Below, one piece after another: positions 29,012 through 39,064 of a DNA stretch of 64,000 bases. The notes under the pieces were generated by a model. It made no database searches. It had not been told where the DNA came from and was given only the letters and a program-made list of their open reading frames with translations. Source of the stretch: Bacteroidota bacterium (GTDB taxonomy: Bacteria; Bacteroidota; Bacteroidia; JABEUT01); contig JABDHI010000005.1 in NCBI GenBank assembly GCA_013285655.1, forward strand, positions 1-64,000. Direction: 5' to 3'. Both the position numbers and the translations under genes were made by a program. How positions within the stretch are numbered: the stretch's first letter is position 1; each line of letters begins with the position of its first letter.

Positions 29012-30361
29012 TTAGTTCTTAAAGAACTGGTAGTAAAACGTAATACGTGCAACTAAATCATAACCCGCTTTTTGGTTATCTGTTGCAGGTGTTGGGTTCG
29101 TAGTATTATATTGGCTTGTAGTATTTGCGCTATACCATATATTAGGCATAAAATGTATTTGTTTAATAGGCTGATAATCGAGTCCAAAAACATAATATGA
29201 CTCCTTAACCGGATTCTGTAATTCATAACTGGATCCATTAATATACATACCACCTGGTAAATAAGTAATATTAGGATTAAAATTTACTGATGGATTATAT
29301 CCATCATGACGTGCAAAGAGACTTAATTTTGGAGCATTGGTACTTTTATCTCGCATTAACACAACCGCTGCCATAATAGAGTACCCGGACTGAATATTGT
29401 TAACTGTATCTCCTTGCACAGGAACTCCAGGGCCAGAAACCTGACTAACGGTATTATATGCTGTTTGTTGAAAATATTCAATACTCACATTAAAATTCTT
29501 GGTTTTATACCCTAAAAAAGCACGTCCCGTCAGTATATATTGGTGCATATCATGCACTTGGCCTGGTACTGATTGCCATTCCCATGTACGTCCATCGCCA
29601 AAAAGATCAAGCACAAGTTTATCCCCAAAAGCTTTTACATATATATCTCCATAATATTTATGCCATGGAGTTTGAACAGGTAAGCTAAATAGGTCAGGTA
29701 CTGCGCCAGTGCCGTTACCAACCATAAAATTAAAACCTACGCAAGCATTTTCAATTCCCATGTCATCCTTTTTGCTCCAAAGTTTACCGCCAATACTGGC
29801 ACCGAAATCATTCGAACCTGTTATACCTTTCATATCCATAATAGTGCGGTCGATTGAACGATACCCCCAAAAAGGCTCCTCAGTAATGGCAAATGATGGA
29901 GTAGTAATTGCTCCAACAGAAAGTTTTAATCCGGTGTTAAAGAAATTAGCCCATTCCATGTTAGCATATTTCAGATAAAAACTTCTGTTAGATTTAGGAT
30001 CAATTGTAGGCGAACTGGTATAATAATTATCGGCATTCTCTTCCGATGCCATTACAGCATGAACAGAAAATTGCTTGTTAAAAAAGTAATCATACCCTAA
30101 ATAAAGCCGTTGCAGCGAGAATGCGTTGTACCCTTTAGGAACTTGTGAATATTGCGTATTCCCACGTGGGGCGGAATCGGCATGTAATTTGGTAAAATAG
30201 CTACCAAACATATAACCCCAAAAATGGCCGCGAGTTGAATCTGGCGATTCATGCGGAGTAACAGTAACAGGGTAGTTATTAAAATCAGCAAATTGGGCAT
30301 TAGAAATATTTAACGTCATAATAAAAGCGCAAATTGCAATAATTACTCTTTTTGTTCTCAT
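29012..30361 (-). CDS. Outer membrane porin-like beta-barrel protein
   Basis: Signal peptide, alternating amphipathic strands with many aromatic residues, C-terminal ...LVARITFYYQFFKN ending hydrophobic/aromatic. Confidence 0.65.
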   Translation of the reverse strand: MRTKRVIIAICAFIMTLNISNAQFADFNNYPVTVTPHESPDSTRGHFWGYMFGSYFTKLHADSAPRGNTQYSQVPKGYNAFSLQRLYLGYDYFFNKQFSVHAVMASEENADNYYTSSPTIDPKSNRSFYLKYANMEWANFFNTGLKLSVGAITTPSFAITEEPFWGYRSIDRTIMDMKGITGSNDFGASIGGKLWSKKDDMGIENACVGFNFMVGNGTGAVPDLFSLPVQTPWHKYYGDIYVKAFGDKLVLDLFGDGRTWEWQSVPGQVHDMHQYILTGRAFLGYKTKNFNVSIEYFQQTAYNTVSQVSGPGVPVQGDTVNNIQSGYSIMAAVVLMRDKSTNAPKLSLFARHDGYNPSVNFNPNITYLPGGMYINGSSYELQNPVKESYYVFGLDYQPIKQIHFMPNIWYSANTTSQYNTTNPTPATDNQKAGYDLVARITFYYQFFKN

Positions 30362-30440
30362 GATTGTTCTCCTCTTTAAAATTACTGGTTCCTACTTCAG
30401 TAAGAGCCAGTCTGTTATTTATTAAATATTAAAATTTAAC

Positions 30441-31643
30441 TTACTTACTTATTACAATCTTTTTACAAACATTTATCTTTTCGCCGGCAATGTTCAGGAA
30501 ATAAATGCCGTTCGAAACCGCTTCCGTGCTTATAATCATGTTATTCTCACCTGACTTCAATTCAACCGGCATTTCTTTTACCAATCGACCTGTAATATCA
30601 TACAAGCCAACTTTTGCATTGCTTTCAGATACAGAATAAACATTTATGTTTAACTCACTTTTTGCAGGCACGGGCCAGGTAGTAACTTTGTTTTGTGATT
30701 CTCCACTAACAGGATCAATACCTGTGGTAACTGTCCACATATTGGTTGGATATTCAGATGCTGTAGCGCTATTGGCACATTCGGTAGATATACCATACAT
30801 TTCCTCCCATAATTTAAGAGTACTGTAGTGGGTCACAGATGTACCATAGTTACCACCTATAATTAATCCGCTACACACCAACAGTGGAATATGGTTACTC
30901 GGACTTGTAGAAGAATAGTCATCTTCATCCCATATTACAAAAACAACGGTGTTATTAGCAGGATTAGAGGCCCAACGAATCAATGGCATCATATTGGTAT
31001 GAAACCAATTATCACCATTTGGTATAGCAGACGATGCAAGTCCATCGTGCATATCATCAACCGAATTTGGGATTACCCAAGCCATAGTAGGTAATGAGCT
31101 GTAATGATTTGAATCGGGGAAGTAAGTACCTACCGGAGCAAAAGGCAAATCAGATTTTATAGGAATAGTATCGGCGTTGGTGTTGTGCCCGATCCAATTG
31201 ATCCACGGACAGTGCTTAGTGTAATAATTACCTTGGTCACCTTTTATCCATCCTACAGATGGCTGGCCTTCAGAATAACCAATAAATGTATAACCTTTCT
31301 GAATCATTGAAGAACCAATGTTACAATCGTTAAAAGGTGTATTAGGAGCGGGGCCTGTTAAGTCAGTTGTAACACCTTGATTTTCTCCTGAGAACAAATC
31401 AAGATAATTAGGTTCGCTTGGGTGGGCAATTGCAGTAGCCAATGTCATATTGGCACAATAAGATTGTTTTGATACATACGTTATTGTTGGTGCAAGAGAA
31501 GAACCTATAATTTTAGCATAGGCATAATTCTCTTCCATTATAACCACTACGTGTGCAGGCGGTTTACCAGGATATTGCGCTTTTACAACAACATTGCTCA
31601 ATAAAACACAAAGAGCAATCAGAGTTAATGCAATTTTTTTCAT
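30441..31643 (-). CDS. Phosphoesterase family (PF04185-like, acid phosphatase/phospholipase C type) with T9SS type A sorting domain (copy B)
   Basis: HVVVIMEENYAY, HPSEPNYLDLFSGENQG, VVFVIWDEDDYSSTSPSNHIPLLVCSG; C-term WPVPAKSELNINV...GIYFLNIAGEKINVCKKIVISK. Confidence 0.85.
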   Translation of the reverse strand: MKKIALTLIALCVLLSNVVVKAQYPGKPPAHVVVIMEENYAYAKIIGSSLAPTITYVSKQSYCANMTLATAIAHPSEPNYLDLFSGENQGVTTDLTGPAPNTPFNDCNIGSSMIQKGYTFIGYSEGQPSVGWIKGDQGNYYTKHCPWINWIGHNTNADTIPIKSDLPFAPVGTYFPDSNHYSSLPTMAWVIPNSVDDMHDGLASSAIPNGDNWFHTNMMPLIRWASNPANNTVVFVIWDEDDYSSTSPSNHIPLLVCSGLIIGGNYGTSVTHYSTLKLWEEMYGISTECANSATASEYPTNMWTVTTGIDPVSGESQNKVTTWPVPAKSELNINVYSVSESNAKVGLYDITGRLVKEMPVELKSGENNMIISTEAVSNGIYFLNIAGEKINVCKKIVISK

Positions 31644-31677
31644 TTTATTTTTATTAAGAATTCAAATACTTTAAGTT

Positions 31678-32919
31678 TTATTTACTCACTACAATTTTTT
31701 GACAAACATTTATTTTTTCGCCTGTGATATTGAGAAAATAAATTCCGTTTGAAATATCTCCGGTATTAACCACAACATTATTATCCCCGGATTTTAAATC
31801 AGTAGTCATTTGTTTCACCATACGACCTGTAATATCATATAATCCAATAGTAGCCCTACCCTCCGCAACAGAGGTAATGGCCATTTTCAATTCATCCTTA
31901 GCAGGTACTGGCCATGTAATAACCTTATTGGTTATACCGGCAATACTATTTATACCAACCGCTGCTTTCCATATGGCACTTGGCACTTCGTTAGCTGTAG
32001 CACTAGAACCACATTCAGGCAAACCGTACATTTCTTCCATCATCCTTAAAACACTGTAATGGTTTACCGCTTGGCCGTAACTACCACCTTTTACAATACC
32101 CCCAACTATAAACAATGGAATATGATTAGATGGACTACCGCTAGCATAATCATCTTCATCCCATATTACAATCATTACCGCATTATTGGCAGGATTAGCA
32201 ACCCAGCGAACGAGGGGCATCATATTTTTTTTGAACCAATTATCACCATTAGGAATTGCAGTGGGTGCAGTACCGTCATGCATATCATCAACAGAATTTG
32301 GTATAACCCATGTCATGGTTGGTAAATTGCTATAATGATTTGAATCGGGGAAATATGTACCTAAAGGGAACATCGGTAAATCAGAAGCAATTGGAACAGA
32401 ATCGTATGGTGCAGGCACACCATAGCCTATCCAATTTATCCAAGGGCAATGTTTTGTATAGTAGTTTCCGGCATCACCTTGATACCAACCAACTGAAGGC
32501 TGATCTTCCGAATAACCGATAAAGGTTTTACCCGCTTGTATAATAGAAGAACCTAGATTACAATCATTGAATGGTGCATTTGGTGCCGGTCCGGATAAAT
32601 CTGTCACCACCCCATGATTGGTTCCTGAAAACAAATCAAGATAATTAGGCTCACTTGGGTGCATAATAGCGGTGGCTAGTGTCATGTTAGCAGTAATAGA
32701 AGTATCCTTTGCCAGTGCATTAAGGCAAGGAGCAAGAGAGTTTCCTATAATTGTTTTATATGAGTAATTCTCCTCCATTACCACAATAACGTGTGCAGGA
32801 GCTGGACCAACGTATTGCGCCTTCAGGATATTTTCACCTGTTAATACAGCACAAAAAATACTAAAGCAGAATGTAATTTTTCTCATTATATCAGGGTAAT
32901 AATTTTTAACGTGCCGCAA
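31678..32919 (-). CDS. Phosphoesterase family (PF04185-like) with T9SS type A sorting domain (copy A)
   Basis: Full-length paralogue of 30441-31643; HVIVVMEENYSY, HPSEPNYLDLFSGTNHG, IWDEDDYASGSPSNHIPLF. Confidence 0.85.
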   Translation of the reverse strand: MRHVKNYYPDIMRKITFCFSIFCAVLTGENILKAQYVGPAPAHVIVVMEENYSYKTIIGNSLAPCLNALAKDTSITANMTLATAIMHPSEPNYLDLFSGTNHGVVTDLSGPAPNAPFNDCNLGSSIIQAGKTFIGYSEDQPSVGWYQGDAGNYYTKHCPWINWIGYGVPAPYDSVPIASDLPMFPLGTYFPDSNHYSNLPTMTWVIPNSVDDMHDGTAPTAIPNGDNWFKKNMMPLVRWVANPANNAVMIVIWDEDDYASGSPSNHIPLFIVGGIVKGGSYGQAVNHYSVLRMMEEMYGLPECGSSATANEVPSAIWKAAVGINSIAGITNKVITWPVPAKDELKMAITSVAEGRATIGLYDITGRMVKQMTTDLKSGDNNVVVNTGDISNGIYFLNITGEKINVCQKIVVSK

Positions 32920-33223
32920 TATTAGTAATCGCGCATGTCTATAACTCCGCTATAAATATTAAGTATTTGTTAAGTTTCGAATTGTTTGTGTTAACAATAA
33001 GATAATATGCTAAAACTCGCACGTTACTACTACCGCATTCTATTGATTTACAAGGCTTACAACTATATTAAAGAATACTAATCTATAGTTGCTCATGGCT
33101 ATGTAGCTATTCTTAACATATGATTAACATTATGTAAATACTGGTTTGTTTCTTTTGCGGCACAAAATGCGTCCCCTTGGTGTTTAGATGCAGTTTGAAA
33201 ACAAAACAATTATAACAATAATC

Positions 33224-35797
33224 ATGAAAAGAAAACAAATCTACCTTTTATCATTAGCATTCCTGGGCTTAATGGGCCGATCGAACGCGCAATGTGGGTT
33301 CAATTACCTTGGCCCTGTTGATTCGGCCAGCCATATTTCATTTGGCGAATCAGAATATGAAGCTATGGCAGTTGATCCTAGCACTAATACCCCATATGTT
33401 GCTTATCGCGATGGTAACAATTTTTATGGAACTTCAGTAAAAAAATATGTTGCAGGAACTTGGGTACAAGTTGGTGCTACTGGCTTTACTTATGGAGCTA
33501 CCAGCGCCGAAGTTTATGATAATGCTATAACAATTGACAAACATGGTATACCTTATGTAGCTTGCGAAAACAAGGGCTATGCAAACCATTGCGCGGTATA
33601 TATGTTCAACGGAACTAAGTGGGATACTTTACCAGGTCAGGTTTCTGGTTTTACAACCCCGGCTCAGTTCATTTCTATAACTACTGATACCAATGGTATT
33701 CCTTACGTAGCTTATGAAAACGTTGCCACATCTAAAATGAATGTTCAAATGTACAATGCACTAACAAAGTCATGGGTACCAGTAGGAGCTTCGGTTGCAG
33801 TTTCTAAAGGACAAGCGCAATATTGTCAAATTGCATTTGACCGTGTACACAATGTTCCTTACGTAGCTTATGAAGATGGCTTTAAGCCAAACCATGCTGA
33901 CCATTTAATGGTTCAGTATTTTAACGGTACAAATTGGGTTGTTCCTGGTGTTGCTACTGTACCTGCAGATTCAGTTGGAATTACAACTGATACAGTAAAC
34001 TGGGTTTCCTTAACTATGGATAAAAAAGGTAATGCAATTGTTGCCTACGAAGATTTCTCTTCAGGCAAGAATCTTGGCATTATGATGTTTGACTCGGCAA
34101 CTTCAACATGGAGTGCTGATACAAACAATAGGACAAAATATCTTGGCGGTCCTGTAAACTATGTATCAGCAGGCGTTGACTCGGCTGATAACGTTTATGT
34201 TGCTTACCAAGATCTGTCTTACTACGGTTATGATGGTTTAAGTATGGTTGAATATAACAACTCAAAGAACAGTGTAGATTTCGTTGGTTCTTACAAAGTA
34301 TCACAAGCTGTTTCTGCCGGTGATGCAAATTTTATCTCCTTAGCTGTAGATAACCATGGCGTACCGATGCTTGCTTACGAAGATAAAGGTGTGGGCGACC
34401 ACGCACAAGCATTCCAATGGAGTAGCTCAGCAAAACAATGGCTCTATATGTCCACTACCGGTATTTCTAACATGAACCCGGGTACCGCGAATGGATTAGC
34501 ACAATACACTTCAATTTCTGTTTCTCCTACTACAAGTAACCCATACATTGCTTACCACGATGCTAACACAGGTGGCAAGGCTACTGTGATGATGTATAAT
34601 GGAAGTACTTGGTCTACTGTAGGTACACCTGGTATTTCTTTAGGTACTGCAAAGTTTACCAATATGGGCTTTGATGCTGCCGGCGATCCTATTTGTCTTT
34701 TCACCGATGGCGGAGCTACTACCAAATATAGCATATCTTGTATGAAATATACTACTGGTGCATGGTCTGCAATAGGAACCAATGCTGCTGCAGTTAGTGG
34801 TGGTACATGCTATTACGCTTCTATGGCTATTTGGAAAGATACTATTTACACAGCGTTTGAACTTGCTGACTACCACATGTCAGTTATGAAATGTGCTGTT
34901 GGTGGTTCTACCTGGACCAACGTAGGCCCTGCTGATGTTAATGGTGATTCTGCTTCTTACGAAAACATTGCAGTTGATAAAAACGGAAATGTTTACGTGG
35001 CCTTCTCTGATAACGCTTCAAACCAAAATGGTATTTCAGTAATGGAATATACAAGCACCGGCTGGCAATGGGTTGGTACACGTAACTTCTCAGGTGGTAA
35101 ATCTGTTTACCCTTCTATCAAGATCAATCCACTTACAAATATGCCTGTAGTTGCTTACTCTTCTTACGGAGCCGGTAACGAAGCTAATGTTCAGGAATGG
35201 AACGGTAGCGCATGGGTATATGTTGGTGCTGCCGGTTTCTCAACCGACTGGACCAGCTACATGTCACTTGCAATTGATCCTAAAGGCGCTTACTACGTAT
35301 CTTATGATGATTGGGGTAACGAAGTTCACAACCAAGGCCAATATGATGTTACTGTAGAAAAATTTGACACCAAAGTTGACACTGCGTGGAAGGTTCTTCC
35401 ATTAGGCGGCGGTTCTTGCTCTCAAAATGGTGCTTCTTATGAACAATGTACACTTGATGCAAATGGTAACCTGTATGTAGCTTATTCTTCTTACAGTGCA
35501 TTTGTACAAGAATTGAATTGCCCATTAGGCATCAATGAAATTAATGGTAATAGCAACGCTCATGTTAGTGTGTTTCCTAACCCTAACCACGGTTCGTTTA
35601 CTGTTGCAGTAACAAATGCTCCTGAAAAATCATACATCAGTGTATTTGATGTTCTTGGTCAGAACATTTACCAAACCAAATTAACCTCTGACAAAACAGA
35701 GATCAACCTTGGCACACAAGCTCCTGGTATTTATTTATACCGCGTTCTTGCTGAAAATGGCAATGTAATTTCTACAGGAAAACTGATAATTAAATAA
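33224..35797 (+). CDS. Secreted repeat (beta-propeller-like) protein with T9SS type A sorting domain
   Basis: ORF called from 33188; M13 at 33224 precedes the signal peptide MKRKQIYLLSLAFLGLMGRSNAQ. Repeats of the form D..G.PYVAYED; C-term HVSVFPNPNHGSFTV...GIYLYRVLAENGNVISTGKLIIK. Confidence 0.85.
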   Translation: MKRKQIYLLSLAFLGLMGRSNAQCGFNYLGPVDSASHISFGESEYEAMAVDPSTNTPYVAYRDGNNFYGTSVKKYVAGTWVQVGATGFTYGATSAEVYDNAITIDKHGIPYVACENKGYANHCAVYMFNGTKWDTLPGQVSGFTTPAQFISITTDTNGIPYVAYENVATSKMNVQMYNALTKSWVPVGASVAVSKGQAQYCQIAFDRVHNVPYVAYEDGFKPNHADHLMVQYFNGTNWVVPGVATVPADSVGITTDTVNWVSLTMDKKGNAIVAYEDFSSGKNLGIMMFDSATSTWSADTNNRTKYLGGPVNYVSAGVDSADNVYVAYQDLSYYGYDGLSMVEYNNSKNSVDFVGSYKVSQAVSAGDANFISLAVDNHGVPMLAYEDKGVGDHAQAFQWSSSAKQWLYMSTTGISNMNPGTANGLAQYTSISVSPTTSNPYIAYHDANTGGKATVMMYNGSTWSTVGTPGISLGTAKFTNMGFDAAGDPICLFTDGGATTKYSISCMKYTTGAWSAIGTNAAAVSGGTCYYASMAIWKDTIYTAFELADYHMSVMKCAVGGSTWTNVGPADVNGDSASYENIAVDKNGNVYVAFSDNASNQNGISVMEYTSTGWQWVGTRNFSGGKSVYPSIKINPLTNMPVVAYSSYGAGNEANVQEWNGSAWVYVGAAGFSTDWTSYMSLAIDPKGAYYVSYDDWGNEVHNQGQYDVTVEKFDTKVDTAWKVLPLGGGSCSQNGASYEQCTLDANGNLYVAYSSYSAFVQELNCPLGINEINGNSNAHVSVFPNPNHGSFTVAVTNAPEKSYISVFDVLGQNIYQTKLTSDKTEINLGTQAPGIYLYRVLAENGNVISTGKLIIK

Positions 35798-35816
35798 TTG
35801 CAAATTTTGAGTACTT

Positions 35817-35857
35817 AGGAAAAGCAACATATGTATATATGTTGCTTTTCCTTTTTA
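35817..35857 (+). terminator. Intrinsic terminator: 16-bp perfect stem AGGAAAAGCAACATAT-GTAT-ATATGTTGCTTTTCCT plus T5
   Basis: Perfect inverted repeat with U-tract, 20 bp after the stop codon. Confidence 0.92.
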
Positions 35858-35893
35858 AAGAAAATAATAGCTGACAGTATAATTCTTCTAATC

Positions 35894-37393
35894 ATGAAAA
35901 AAATATCTACACTTGTTTTATTGGCTCTCTTACTATTTGGTAGCGCAAATGCTCAAAATATTTTCGGACCGGGTCATCACATTATTTGTTATTCAACCCA
36001 TCCGGTTGATACTACCGTAGCAAGGCCGCACAACAATGCTAAGGCCCTAATACGTTCATCAGGCGATACATTAATTGCCTACATCAACCGTGCTAAGTAT
36101 ACCCTTGATATAGCACTTTATGATTATGTAGAAGATAGCACATGGTACGAAGGCGGATATGTACCACCCATACATACAGCAATTAATAACGCGTATGCTC
36201 GTGGTGTAAAAATCCGCTGGATTCATAACCCAAGTGATTCTTCGAAAGGTTTTAATGCTGCAATAACACCTAATTACGGGCTTGCACTTATAAACAAGGC
36301 TATACCTACATTGCCAAGCGCATCATACAGCGGTATTATGCACAATAAATTTGTAGTTATTGATGGAAGATCATCAAATCCAGATGATGCGATTCTTTGG
36401 ACTGGTTGCATGAACTGGGAACCGGGTCAAATTTGCAAAGACATTAACAACATTATAATTTTCCAGGATTCTGCTCTTGCCCATACCTACCTTACTCAAT
36501 TTAACCAAATGTGGGGAGATAGTGTTGAAGGTGGACAACCTAACTTAACAAAATCGGTATTTGGACCTAAAGAAAAAAACATTACGCAGCACAATTTCTC
36601 AATTGATGGCTATTGGATCGAATCTTATTTCAGTCCTGCTGACCAAACCAGCAACCATATTATCTCTACTATACAAACTGCTCAAAGCGAATTAGACTTT
36701 GAAATGTTCACCTTTACCTTACAAGCTGACGATGCTCCTATTGTTGCAGCAATTAACAGAGGTGTAAATGTGCATGGTATTATGGATCAGTCGAGCTTAG
36801 GTTATACGCCCTATACAGATTTAAGTAATGCCATGGGTTCTAATCTTTTAATTTATAGTGGTTTACCAGGTTACTATTCAAACGGTATTTGTCATAGCAA
36901 ATACATTATGGTCGACCCTTGTGATTATTCCTGGAACGCAGACCCTAAAATTTTAACCGGCTCGCATAATTGGAGCTCATCAGCGAATACAGTTAATGAT
37001 GAAAATACTGTAATTGTGCATGATTCTTCTATTGTTAACCAATACTATCAAGCTTTCCACGCTGACTTCTTAGCATTATCGACTGCAGGTGGTACACCGG
37101 TAAACCTGGTTCAAACTTGTATACCATTAGGTGTAAATGAAGTACACAATATTGATGAGGTTACTATGTTCCCTAACCCAACTAGCAATACACTGAAAGT
37201 TACACTCAACATACCGGGTAGCAACATAACTTATTCTATTTATAACAACTTGGGGCAAATGGTACAATCAGGCAAGTTAGATGCACGATACGTTAATACG
37301 TTGAATACCGATGGCCTAGCTTCAGGTATGTATTTACTACGTGTGCAAACAGGCAACACCAAAGAATTTACCGGAAAATTCATTAAGCAATAA
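35894..37393 (+). CDS. Secreted phospholipase D-like (two HKD motifs) protein with T9SS type A sorting domain (copy 1)
   Basis: HNKFVVIDGRSSNPDDAILWTGCMNW and HSKYIMVDPC...LTGSHNWSS; C-term FPNPTSNTLKVTL...GMYLLRVQTGNTKEFTGKFIKQ. The ORF start at 35831 lies in the upstream terminator, so 35894 is preferred. Confidence 0.9.
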   Translation: MKKISTLVLLALLLFGSANAQNIFGPGHHIICYSTHPVDTTVARPHNNAKALIRSSGDTLIAYINRAKYTLDIALYDYVEDSTWYEGGYVPPIHTAINNAYARGVKIRWIHNPSDSSKGFNAAITPNYGLALINKAIPTLPSASYSGIMHNKFVVIDGRSSNPDDAILWTGCMNWEPGQICKDINNIIIFQDSALAHTYLTQFNQMWGDSVEGGQPNLTKSVFGPKEKNITQHNFSIDGYWIESYFSPADQTSNHIISTIQTAQSELDFEMFTFTLQADDAPIVAAINRGVNVHGIMDQSSLGYTPYTDLSNAMGSNLLIYSGLPGYYSNGICHSKYIMVDPCDYSWNADPKILTGSHNWSSSANTVNDENTVIVHDSSIVNQYYQAFHADFLALSTAGGTPVNLVQTCIPLGVNEVHNIDEVTMFPNPTSNTLKVTLNIPGSNITYSIYNNLGQMVQSGKLDARYVNTLNTDGLASGMYLLRVQTGNTKEFTGKFIKQ

Positions 37394-37414
37394 AACGAAT
37401 TTGATCCTATATAG

Positions 37415-37446
37415 TAAAACAAGCTGCTATATGGCAGCTTGTTTTA
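37415..37446 (+). terminator. Intrinsic terminator TAAAACAAGCTGC-N6-GCAGCTTGTTTTA
   Basis: 13-bp perfect inverted repeat between the two PLD-like genes. Confidence 0.85.
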
Positions 37447-37470
37447 TGTAAGCAAACTCCAATATCAATT

Positions 37471-38922
37471 ATGAAACGCAATATCATACTAACTTTCCTC
37501 TTATTATTTTCCTGTATCGGTTTAGATGCACAATCTATATTCGGACCAAATCATCATATAGTTTGTTATTTTACTAGACCAGTGGATACAACCGTAGCAC
37601 GAACCGAAAAAGCCGTTGCGATTATTAGAAAGGCAGGTGATACAGTAGTTAAATACATTGACAGGGCGAGGTATACACTTGATATTGCCATGTATGATTT
37701 TGTAGAAGACAGTACCTGGTTTGAGCAGGGTTATATTGCTAACATTGCTGCTGCAATAAATAGAGCTTATGCCCGTGGAGTTAAAATACGGTGGGTATGT
37801 AACCAGATAGACTCTATGTATTCGCCGAATACCGGACTTGATAGTATTAATAAAGCTATTTATACTTTACCGAGCCCAACAGGTGGCAATTATGGAATTA
37901 TGCATAATAAATTTATGGTTATTGATGGCCGATCATCTAATCCGAATGATCCAATACTTTGGACAGGTTGCATGAATTGGGAACCGGGACAGATTGATAA
38001 AGATGCAAACAATATTGTAATTATTCAAGATTCAGCAGTGGCACATTGCTATTTGGCTGAGTTTAACCAGATGTGGGGAGATACGGTAGAAGGCGGAAAA
38101 TATAACCTTACAAATTCAAAGTTCGGAAAATACAAAAAAAACATAATGCGCCACAACTTTAATGTCGATGGTCATCAAGTGGAAGCATACTTTAGCCCAA
38201 CCGATACTACCAGTAATCATATTGTATCTACCATCACCTCTGCCAAAACAGAAATTGATTTTGGAGTTTTCGAATTTAGCTACGCTGCTGATGCCAACGC
38301 TATAGTAACTATGATTAAAAAAGGACTTTATGTAGCAGGTATAATGGACCAATACAGTTTGCAATATGCTCCCTATGGCACGTTAAGTAATTACCTTGCC
38401 TCGATGTTACAACTATATGCAGGCTCTGATTCACTTTTTCACAATAAGTATGTTATTATAGATCCTTGCAACATGCAAGCAGATCCTAAGGTTTTAACCG
38501 GTTCGCATAACTGGACCAACGAAGCAGAAGTTTTTAATGATGAAAATATACTTATCATTCACGATTCAACTGTTGCCAATTTATTCTATCAAGCGTTTCA
38601 TCGAGAATTCTATAGTTTAGGGGGAACATTAACTGAACAATGCATACCGCTAACCGTTAATGAAGTTAGTTCATACCATAACTTGGTTAAAGCCTTTCCT
38701 GATCCATGCAATGGTATTATAAACTTCAATATTGAAAATACAAATGAAAACTCTATGCTTGAAATATGTAACCTATTGGGCAAAATAATTTACACTACAA
38801 AAATCACTACTTCTTCAACCATACAATTAAATCTTGAAAACCAACCTTCAGGTATCTATTTCTATAAAGTAATTTCAGAAAAAGGAGAGGCGGAGGCAAG
38901 TGGTAAATTTGCTATCCTGTAA
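37471..38922 (+). CDS. Secreted phospholipase D-like (two HKD motifs) protein with T9SS-like sorting domain (copy 2)
   Basis: HNKFMVIDGRSSNPNDPILWTGCMNW and HNKYVIIDPC...LTGSHNW; paralogue of the preceding gene. Confidence 0.9.
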   Translation: MKRNIILTFLLLFSCIGLDAQSIFGPNHHIVCYFTRPVDTTVARTEKAVAIIRKAGDTVVKYIDRARYTLDIAMYDFVEDSTWFEQGYIANIAAAINRAYARGVKIRWVCNQIDSMYSPNTGLDSINKAIYTLPSPTGGNYGIMHNKFMVIDGRSSNPNDPILWTGCMNWEPGQIDKDANNIVIIQDSAVAHCYLAEFNQMWGDTVEGGKYNLTNSKFGKYKKNIMRHNFNVDGHQVEAYFSPTDTTSNHIVSTITSAKTEIDFGVFEFSYAADANAIVTMIKKGLYVAGIMDQYSLQYAPYGTLSNYLASMLQLYAGSDSLFHNKYVIIDPCNMQADPKVLTGSHNWTNEAEVFNDENILIIHDSTVANLFYQAFHREFYSLGGTLTEQCIPLTVNEVSSYHNLVKAFPDPCNGIINFNIENTNENSMLEICNLLGKIIYTTKITTSSTIQLNLENQPSGIYFYKVISEKGEAEASGKFAIL

Positions 38923-39064
38923 AACTTTAAGGAGCATTTTATACTTTACTTTCATTACATCCGTTTACCCATCCGGTAAGCTTATTTGACTATATGCCTA
39001 TTTTTCAATAAATTTGATAAAGGGTTATCAAATAAATTACAGATGATCAGAAGTATAACGGAAA

